Shown piece by piece: positions 1 to 4,331 of a DNA stretch of 5,869 nt (within the stretch, counting starts at the first letter, position 1; every line of letters starts with the position of its first letter). The DNA lies in NCBI GenBank assembly GCA_003156695.1, contig PMHN01000369.1, positions 4,027 through 9,895 of the forward strand, read 5' to 3'. Below the pieces are notes generated by a model that was not told the DNA's origin, did not search any database, and saw only the letters and a list, made by a program, of their open reading frames with translations. This stretch comes from Gammaproteobacteria bacterium (lineage in GTDB: Bacteria > Pseudomonadota > Gammaproteobacteria > Steroidobacterales > Steroidobacteraceae). Made by a program: the position numbers and the translations under genes.

Positions 1-9
1 TGGATTCAC
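1..9 (-). CDS. Possible start of a further minus-strand gene (truncated by window edge)
   Basis: Reading leftwards, a GTG codon at 9-7 is followed by AAT CCA and then the window ends. A purine-rich GGGGA lies four bases upstream of the GTG, a good ribosome-binding position, and the codon follows the preceding minus-strand stop by only about 36 bases. Three codons cannot identify a product. This is only a candidate start for the next gene of the minus-strand block. Confidence 0.2.
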
Positions 10-14
10 GGCGT

Positions 15-42
15 CCCCGAAAGGTCTTTGTTTTGACCGGGG
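15..42 (-). terminator. Candidate bulged stem-loop after the RraB-like gene
   Basis: Three bases past the stop of the RraB-like gene, two nested inverted repeats occur: an outer CCCC/GGGG and an inner GGTC/GACC, closed by an 8-base T/G loop (A/C-rich on the minus strand) and interrupted by a 4-base bulge on one arm. No run of U follows, so it is not a canonical intrinsic terminator. It could be a weak terminator, an mRNA-end structure or chance. Its GGGG arm also serves as the putative ribosome-binding site of the possible next gene. Confidence 0.25.
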
Positions 43-45
43 CTG

Positions 46-453
46 CTACGCGGCCCACCCGTCGTAGCGCCCCTTGTGCTCAGTAGCGAGCACCGTCATG
101 CGGCGGCTGATGTCCTGAATGTCGGGCACCAGGAGCCGCATGGTCTTGGAAGCGTGCAGACTGAACCCGTGGTCCGGATCGTTCTCAAGCGGCTTTTCGT
201 CCACGCTGAACTCCGGCTCGAGGCGCGCTCGCACAGCCTGGCACGCGGCTACGTCCGGCAGCGACAGAAAGAAGTCCACGCGGTAGTCAGTGAAAGGCGC
301 GTAGCCCTGCGAGCGCAGGCGCTCAATCACCCTGGCGTCCCAGCTCTCACGGCGTGCGCCGTGGGCCGCGCGCAGTTTGAAGAACACGCGCAGGGCGATG
401 AGGGCCAGCGCGACCACCAGCACCAGGATGAACCCAGGGGAGTGAGGATTCAC
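46..453 (-). CDS. RraB-domain protein (RNase E regulator family) with N-terminal membrane anchor
   Basis: A 135-residue protein. Residues 6-25 (PGFILVLVVALALIALRVFF) form one hydrophobic membrane segment followed by a basic stretch (KLR...ARR), so the rest should face the cytoplasm. Residues about 40-135 resemble the RraB fold: an R-x-D-F-F-L-like first strand, a charged D/E-rich middle and the C-terminal Y-D-G-W motif (residues 130-133) typical of the family. E. coli RraB binds RNase E and alters mRNA decay. That RraB is a soluble protein of similar length, whereas this one appears tethered and has a shorter domain. The GTG start at 453 was chosen because longer versions run back into the ferredoxin gene, whose stop is only eight bases upstream; the hydrophobic segment begins just after it. 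It is probably co-transcribed with the ferredoxin. Family assignment is fairly secure; the RNase E target is inferred. Confidence 0.8.
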   Translation of the reverse strand: MNPHSPGFILVLVVALALIALRVFFKLRAAHGARRESWDARVIERLRSQGYAPFTDYRVDFFLSLPDVAACQAVRARLEPEFSVDEKPLENDPDHGFSLHASKTMRLLVPDIQDISRRMTVLATEHKGRYDGWAA

Positions 454-461
454 GGCGAACG

Positions 462-776
462 CTACTCGTCGGGCGCGATCCTGACACGCAGGCCCGCCAG
501 CTCCGGGGTGAATTCCACCTGGCACGACAGTCGGGAATCCTCCTGGTAGTGCGTGAGCTCGGTCAGCAACTCGCGTTCATCGGACATCATGGCGGGCAGG
601 CGCGACTGCCACTCCGGATCCACGTACACGTGGCAGGTCGCGCACGAGCACATGCCGCCGCAGATCGCGGCGACACCGTAGTCGAGCTCGCGCAGATTCT
701 CCATAATTTTCAGTCCGGTCCTGCCATCCACCTCGTGTTCGACGCCGTCACGATCGACCACACGCAATAGCGCCAT
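462..776 (-). CDS. [2Fe-2S] ferredoxin, adrenodoxin/putidaredoxin type
   Basis: A 104-residue soluble electron carrier. Cluster ligands are Cys39, Cys45, Cys48 (C-x5-C-x2-C within CGGMCSCATCHV) and Cys85, the exact adrenodoxin/putidaredoxin spacing. An extra Cys43 lies inside the loop, as in many bacterial members such as FdxB-like proteins, and is not expected to be a ligand. The H-V-Y-V-D-P segment after the third ligand and the D/E-rich helix around residues 65-80 (partner docking in the family) are also present. Length matches the family. The ATG start at 776 has GGGG eight bases upstream. No cytochrome P450, ferredoxin reductase or Isc gene is in the window, so the redox partner is unknown. 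It lies eight bases upstream of the RraB-like gene on the same strand and about 107 bases downstream of the YkoF-like gene. Confidence 0.95.
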   Translation of the reverse strand: MALLRVVDRDGVEHEVDGRTGLKIMENLRELDYGVAAICGGMCSCATCHVYVDPEWQSRLPAMMSDERELLTELTHYQEDSRLSCQVEFTPELAGLRVRIAPDE

Positions 777-883
777 GCTTGGTACCCCAACTCCATCATT
801 GACCGCGGTCGGTGCGCCGCAGCGGGTTAGTGTGCCGTTTCGTCAGGCGGCTCGCCAGCCACGCTCCTCGCCCGGCTGTGCCT
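777..883. other. Intergenic region between YkoF-like gene and ferredoxin
   Basis: About 107 bases lie between the stop of the YkoF-like gene and the ferredoxin start, both read leftwards. They contain a perfect 10-bp palindrome GACCGCGGTC (801-810), 24 bases upstream of the ferredoxin ATG, and short GGCT/AGCC and GGCG/CGCC hairpins around 846-860. There is no T-run terminator and I see no convincing -35/-10 pair. It may hold a ferredoxin promoter, but the sequence does not prove it. Confidence 0.5.
801..810. repeat. Perfect 10-bp palindrome upstream of ferredoxin gene
   Basis: GACCGCGGTC is its own reverse complement and lies shortly upstream of the ferredoxin start. Its position would suit a repressor or activator site. 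However, 10-bp palindromes are common in GC-rich DNA, the flanks do not extend the symmetry, and it does not match a regulator site I recognise. Confidence 0.3.
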
Positions 884-1144
884 TCAGGCCGGTGGCAGCG
901 GCCCGTAGATTTTCATCACGAACACTGCCCGCTGCGCAGCCGGGGTGAGACCGGCAAACGTGGCACGCAACTCCTGCCGCAGGAAGTCCATCAACGGCTC
1001 GAAATCCCCGAACACCTGGGTACTCACGCTGTTCGTCTGCACCCGGAAGCGTGCATCGGCGTTGAGGCGCGCGATAAAGTCGCGGATGAGGGGAGCGTAG
1101 TCCGTCGTGAGCGGATAGAGGCTGATCTCGACCCCGATGTCCAT
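884..1144 (-). CDS. Single-domain YkoF-like thiamine/hydroxymethylpyrimidine-binding protein
   Basis: An 86-residue protein opening with M-D-I-G-V-E-I-S-L-Y-P-L and containing N-S-V-S-T-Q-V-F-G-D-F (about residues 45-55). Both stretches are characteristic of the YkoF/MTH1187-like ferredoxin-fold domain that binds thiamine or its pyrimidine moiety. Bacillus YkoF carries two such domains in tandem beside an ABC-type uptake system; here there is only one domain, which would need to dimerise. There is no signal peptide, so it is cytoplasmic. The ATG at 1144 was preferred over an upstream start at 1243 because the family homology begins there and a GGGGGGA ribosome-binding site lies about six bases upstream. 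It is the first gene of the minus-strand block and diverges from the PhzF-like gene. No thiamine transporter or TPP riboswitch is visible, so ligand and role remain inferred. Confidence 0.78.
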   Translation of the reverse strand: MDIGVEISLYPLTTDYAPLIRDFIARLNADARFRVQTNSVSTQVFGDFEPLMDFLRQELRATFAGLTPAAQRAVFVMKIYGPLPPA

Positions 1145-1207
1145 GGCATTCCCCCCACGCACCGCTGGCCGGCAGTATTGCACGCGCCAGCGCCACGGGC
1201 TGCGGCT
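1145..1207. promoter_or_regulatory. Divergent promoter region between YkoF-like and PhzF-like genes
   Basis: Only 63 bases separate the two divergent start codons, so promoters for both directions must lie here or overlap the gene ends. The region contains a perfect 7-bp inverted repeat CGCTGGC / GCCAGCG. A TATGAT hexamer (1207-1212) overlaps the first PhzF start codon and would place transcription start near the alternative ATG at 1220. I find no matching -35 box, so the promoter positions are not resolved. Confidence 0.45.
1163..1192. repeat. 7-bp inverted repeat with 16-bp spacer, candidate operator
   Basis: CGCTGGC (1163-1169) and GCCAGCG (1186-1192) are exact reverse complements, with half-site centres 23 bp apart, about two helical turns. 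The pair sits in the middle of the divergent intergenic region, the expected place for a dimeric regulator controlling both genes. No regulator gene adjoins it, and the site matches no consensus I know. Confidence 0.35.
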
Positions 1208-2122
1208 ATGATAGAAGGGATGACGCGGAAGATTCAGGTTCACCAGGTGGATGCCTTCACCCGCGTGCCCTTCACGGGGAATCCCACCGGGGTGGTGCTC
1301 AATGCGGATTCACTCACGGAACCGCAGATGCTCGCCATTGCGCGCGAGCTGAATAACGCCGAGACCGCTTTCATCCTGGCCGCCGATGGCCCCGATCACA
1401 GCGTCCGCGCGCGCTTCTTCACACCACGGCTCGAAGCCGGCTTCGTCGGCCATGCCACGGTGGCGGCGCAGTACGTGCTCTCACGCCGCCACGACGCACC
1501 ACGCAAGCAGCGCCAGAAATCCAAGGCCGGGATCGTAGACATCGAGGTACGCGGCAGCGACGAGGAGCGGCGCATCGCCATCCGCCAAAGCGCCCCATCA
1601 CTCGGACGCGAGCTCAACGACCGGGAACGCCTGGCGGTCCTGGACGCACTGGCCCTCGACTCCGGCAGCCTCGACACGCGCATGCCGCTGCGTATTGCGG
1701 GCGCGACCGCCACGCGTCTGTTGATCGGCGTGCGCGGCGCCGAACAGCTCAAACACCTCAAGCCCGACATGGCGCGCCTTACCACGCTTTCGGCGCAGCT
1801 CGGCGCGGCCGGCTATTTCGTGTTCGCGCTCACCGCGAGCTCGACTGACCACCTGACCGAGTCGCGCATGTTCTGCCCGGCGCTGGGCATCGCCGAGGAT
1901 CCGGTGAGTGGCAACGCCCACGGCCTGCTCGGGGCGTACCTCGCCGCTCTCGGTTTAGTGACCCGCAGCGACGACAAGGCGCGCTTTGTGGGCGTGCAGG
2001 GGCAATCGCTGCATCGGCCGGGACGCGTGGACGTCGAGCTGGAATTTTCGGACCAGCGCCTCGCCGCCGTGTGGATCAGCGGCCAGGCGGTGTCGATCTT
2101 CGAGACCGAAATCCACATCTAG
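1208..2122 (+). CDS. PhzF/YddE family isomerase-like protein
   Basis: A 304-residue protein closely resembling E. coli YddE along its length (297 residues there). It has the two-lobed diaminopimelate-epimerase-like fold of the PhzF family. Lobe 1 carries V-D-A-F-T (14-18), G-N-P-T-G-V-V (24-30), N-A-E-T-A-F with the presumed catalytic general acid/base Glu52, and G-H-A-T-V-A (81-86). Lobe 2 carries the family signature E-D-P-V-S-G-N-A (230-237). PhzF itself isomerises trans-2,3-dihydro-3-hydroxyanthranilate in phenazine synthesis, but no phenazine genes are present, and YddE-type members have no settled substrate. The start is ATG 1208 or ATG 1220. Homology fits 1220 slightly better but its GAAGGG is too close; 1208 has only a weak GGG upstream. 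The longer reading from 812 overlaps the YkoF-like gene antisense and lacks family similarity. The stop overlaps the stop of the convergent gene. Confidence 0.9.
   Translation: MIEGMTRKIQVHQVDAFTRVPFTGNPTGVVLNADSLTEPQMLAIARELNNAETAFILAADGPDHSVRARFFTPRLEAGFVGHATVAAQYVLSRRHDAPRKQRQKSKAGIVDIEVRGSDEERRIAIRQSAPSLGRELNDRERLAVLDALALDSGSLDTRMPLRIAGATATRLLIGVRGAEQLKHLKPDMARLTTLSAQLGAAGYFVFALTASSTDHLTESRMFCPALGIAEDPVSGNAHGLLGAYLAALGLVTRSDDKARFVGVQGQSLHRPGRVDVELEFSDQRLAAVWISGQAVSIFETEIHI
2119..2122. other. Shared CTAG containing both convergent stop codons
   Basis: The PhzF-like gene ends with TAG at 2120-2122, and the minus-strand hydrolase-like gene ends with TAG on the reverse complement of 2119-2121. 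The palindromic CTAG therefore supplies both stops, and the coding regions overlap by four bases. There is no intergenic space for a conventional terminator, so each transcript must run into the other gene. Confidence 0.9.
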
Positions 2123-3327
2123 TGGCCGGGAACGATCGCCGACACATCCGCCCCGGGCCGCGCGGCCGGCGGCAGGTAGTCGCGTGCGCCACGCACGATG
2201 AGGTTCGCAATTCGCGTGTCGTCCCAGGATTGATCGCGCGCTCCCGGTGTGCCCATACGCAGGACCACCAGTTGCAGTGAGGGCACGAGCCACAGGCCAT
2301 TGCCACCACCCCCGTCCACTACGAACAAATCCCGCGCCGCATAGGGCTCGGCGCCACCGGCAACCCGTGACCCGACCCGCAGATACGCACCGTAGTCGGA
2401 ATCGCTGCGGGCAGGTGTGCGCATGGCGGTCACCCAGCCGGGACGAATCACTTCCGCACCGCGGTAGTTACCATCGCGCACCATCAGTTGTCCGACCCGG
2501 ATCCAGTCGCCCTGGCGCGCGAGCATGCAGCAATCCGCGTGCGCCGTGCCCCCGGGGCGGTCGAGCCACGCCCAGGCGTCCGCCGCCCCGAGCCGCCGCC
2601 ACAGCGCCTGGGACAGGTAGGCCGCGTAGCGCTGCCTGGCGGCTCGCTCCATCACGGCCGCCAGCAGCTGCGGATCGGCCGCCTGTTCGACGCGGGTGGT
2701 GCCCGGCGTAGCGCCGAGCGGCTCATTCATGAGCGCAGCCATGAGATCGGTGCCGAACCTCTGGCGCGCGAACGCGCCCCACGGCACACGCGTGGCAGCT
2801 GGTGGCGTGAGTCCGCTCGACATCTGCAGCAGGTTACGCACCGTGATGGCGCCGCGGGGGTCGCCGCGCCACTCCGGCAATAGGGCGCCGATCGGCTCGT
2901 CCGGCCAGCCGATCAGCCGGTGTGAGATCGCGACGCCGACGGCAAGCGCCGTGAGCACCCGGGGGAAGGTCTGCCCATCCGTGAGGGTATCGAAGCTGGT
3001 CCCCTGCCAGTAGCGCTCAAACACAATGTGATCGTGACGGCTGACGATCAACGCCCGGCTGTCATGAGCGCCGGCATAGGCGGCCGCCATCTCGAGCGAA
3101 TGTCTGTCGAGAGACTCAAGCTCCGGCGTGACGCGTGGCGCCGGTGGTTCGTTGCCGCCGGGGATGAGTTCACGCGGTTGATAGATGGTGCTCGCCGCTG
3201 TCGCCGGCAGGAGGAGCGACGCGGCGTAGCGCTTCCAGAACAGCGACGTCTGGCCGACCGCGAGCAGTGCTACGAGCACTGCGAGGACTGCGCCCCAGGT
3301 GAGGACTTTCAGCTTGCCACCCTCCAT
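2119..3327 (-). CDS. Serine-hydrolase (class C beta-lactamase fold) homologue with altered catalytic motifs
   Basis: A 402-residue protein with a basic N-terminus (K5, K7) and hydrophobic segment (about residues 8-26), indicating an inner-membrane anchor with a periplasmic domain. The rest follows the beta-lactamase-related COG1680 family: E-W-R-G-D-P-R-G-A-I (152-161), L-L-Q-M-S-S-G-L (166-173), L-D-R-P-G-G (255-260), A-D-C-C (264-267), G-L-W-L-V-P-S-L near 344-351 and W-D-D-T-R-I-A-N-L-I near the end. The expected nucleophile motif S-x-x-K reads T120-F-P-R123, and the position of the Y-S-N motif (before A-D-x-Q-L-L) reads E214-Q-A216. Both catalytic pairs are thus substituted in an otherwise intact frame, suggesting loss of hydrolase activity and perhaps a binding role. 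The ATG at 3327 was preferred because the signal-anchor begins there; GTG 3354 and ATG 3345 are alternatives, and none has a strong ribosome-binding site. It diverges from the lpxL-like gene. Confidence 0.87.
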   Translation of the reverse strand: MEGGKLKVLTWGAVLAVLVALLAVGQTSLFWKRYAASLLLPATAASTIYQPRELIPGGNEPPAPRVTPELESLDRHSLEMAAAYAGAHDSRALIVSRHDHIVFERYWQGTSFDTLTDGQTFPRVLTALAVGVAISHRLIGWPDEPIGALLPEWRGDPRGAITVRNLLQMSSGLTPPAATRVPWGAFARQRFGTDLMAALMNEPLGATPGTTRVEQAADPQLLAAVMERAARQRYAAYLSQALWRRLGAADAWAWLDRPGGTAHADCCMLARQGDWIRVGQLMVRDGNYRGAEVIRPGWVTAMRTPARSDSDYGAYLRVGSRVAGGAEPYAARDLFVVDGGGGNGLWLVPSLQLVVLRMGTPGARDQSWDDTRIANLIVRGARDYLPPAARPGADVSAIVPGH

Positions 3328-3407
3328 CGCGCCGCATTGGATCATAGTTGCCACACGAATGCGTTATTCTCGCGGGCACGGACGGGCGGCAGATCTCGGG
3401 GGACGCA
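3328..3407. promoter_or_regulatory. Divergent intergenic region upstream of hydrolase-like and lpxL-like genes
   Basis: These 80 bases must carry the promoters for both divergent genes. On the minus strand TATGAT (reverse complement of 3341-3346) is a five-of-six -10 match that would give a leader of only about seven bases before ATG 3327. On the plus strand TTGCCA (3348-3353) resembles a -35 box but has no -10 at proper spacing. GGGGGA just before 3408 is the ribosome-binding site of the lpxL-like gene. Promoter assignments are tentative. Confidence 0.4.
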
Positions 3408-4331
3408 ATGCGATTGCGGCTGTTGGCGCCGCGCTACTGGCTCACGTGGGTCGGCCTGGGTGTGCTGCGCCTGCTGGCGTTCCTGCCTTTTCCACTGATG
3501 CTGCGACTCGGGCGCCTGCTGGGCCTGGCACTGCGCCATCTTCCCACCCATTTTAACGCCATCGCGCGGCGCAACCTCGAGCTGTGTCTGCCGGAGCTGT
3601 CGCCACAGCAGCGCGAAACGCTGCTGCGCGAGCACTTCGCGAGCCTCGGTATGGGGCTCATGGAAATCCCGCTCGCCTGGTGGAGTTCGCCGGCGCGGCT
3701 TGCCCGGCTGGTGCACGTCGAAGGCATCGAGCATCTGCAGGCCGCCGCGGCGCGCGGCCGTGGAGTCATTCTGCTCACGGCGCATTTCACACCGCTGGAA
3801 ATGGCGGGTCGCGCGCTCGCCTCGGTGGCACCCGTGAGCTTCCTGTACCGACCGACGCGCAACGAAGTGCTGGCGTACGCGCTCGGCCGCTACCGCTGTG
3901 CGCATGGCGGCCACCCGATCCCCAAGGACGACATCCGCGCCTTCATTACCGCGCTGAAGCACGACGAATGCGTGTGGTATGCACCGGATCAGAGTTACCG
4001 CAACAAGGGCGCAGAGATGGTGCCGTGGTTCGGCATCCTCGCGGCTACCAACACCCTCACCTCGCGCCTCGCGCGCATGACGGGCGCCACGGTGTTGCCG
4101 TACTTTTTCCAGCGGCTGCCGGGAACGCAGGGTTATCGGGCGGTCATCCATCCGCCGTTCGAGAATTTTCCGAGTGATTCTCCTGCGGCCGACACGGAGC
4201 GCTTCAATCACATGATCGAGGCCCAGGTGCGGCTCGTGCCCGAGCAATACCTGTGGATTCACCGCCGCTTCAAGGGGCTCTCGCAGGATTACCCCGACTA
4301 CTATGCGCGGCAGGCGCCGCGCCGCGCGTGA
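3408..4331 (+). CDS. lpxL: Lipid A biosynthesis late acyltransferase, LpxL/HtrB family
   Basis: A 307-residue inner-membrane acyltransferase that adds a secondary acyl chain from acyl-ACP to Kdo2-lipid A precursors on the cytoplasmic face. It matches E. coli LpxL block by block: P-R-Y-W-L-T-W-V-G-L-G-V-L and an N-terminal hydrophobic segment (about 8-30), R-N-L-E-L-C-L-P-E-L-S, G-M-G-L-M-E-I, the catalytic H-x4-E motif (H126-F-T-P-L-E131), V-W-Y-A-P-D and near the C-terminus P-E-Q-Y-L-W-I-H-R-R-F-K. Length matches the family (E. coli LpxL 306). ATG 3408 has GGGGGA about four bases upstream and begins right at the homology; an upstream TTG at 3348 adds residues without similarity. Sequence favours LpxL over LpxM, but paralogues differ in acyl chain and order of addition, so the exact acyl substrate is not set. 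Its stop overlaps the glpD start as GTGA. Confidence 0.93.
   Translation: MRLRLLAPRYWLTWVGLGVLRLLAFLPFPLMLRLGRLLGLALRHLPTHFNAIARRNLELCLPELSPQQRETLLREHFASLGMGLMEIPLAWWSSPARLARLVHVEGIEHLQAAAARGRGVILLTAHFTPLEMAGRALASVAPVSFLYRPTRNEVLAYALGRYRCAHGGHPIPKDDIRAFITALKHDECVWYAPDQSYRNKGAEMVPWFGILAATNTLTSRLARMTGATVLPYFFQRLPGTQGYRAVIHPPFENFPSDSPAADTERFNHMIEAQVRLVPEQYLWIHRRFKGLSQDYPDYYARQAPRRA
4328..4331 (+). other. GTGA start-stop overlap coupling lpxL and glpD
   Basis: The last base before the lpxL stop begins a GTG that opens glpD, so GTG (4328-4330) and TGA (4329-4331) overlap. Upstream sequence offers only a weak, distant AGG. A ribosome ending lpxL would reinitiate on glpD, so the two proteins are probably made from one mRNA in linked amounts. 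Confidence 0.8.

Noticed and set aside
2..457. 12-bp exact direct repeat ggattcacggcg at 2-13 and 446-457
   Set aside because: It covers the RraB-like start and the possible next start. A 12-base match between two places in a window of this size is expected about once by chance, so I draw no conclusion.
454..525. Extension of the RraB-like frame upstream to 525
   Set aside because: It overlaps the well-supported ferredoxin coding end; the extra residues are Gly/Arg-rich without homology, and the GTG at 453 directly precedes the membrane segment.
626..662. Extra cysteine (Cys43) in the ferredoxin cluster loop as a possible unusual cluster
   Set aside because: Many bacterial adrenodoxin-type ferredoxins carry a Cys at this position; the four canonical ligands are present at normal spacing.
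812..1207. N-terminal extension of the PhzF-like frame back to 812
   Set aside because: It would run antisense across the YkoF-like gene, is Arg/His/Pro-rich with no similarity to PhzF proteins, and YddE-type homology starts only at about 1220.
3342..4262. 306-codon minus-strand open frame opposite the lpxL-like gene
   Set aside because: The plus strand has clear LpxL blocks and the H-x4-E motif. The antisense product is low-complexity Arg/Gln/His-rich with no family features.
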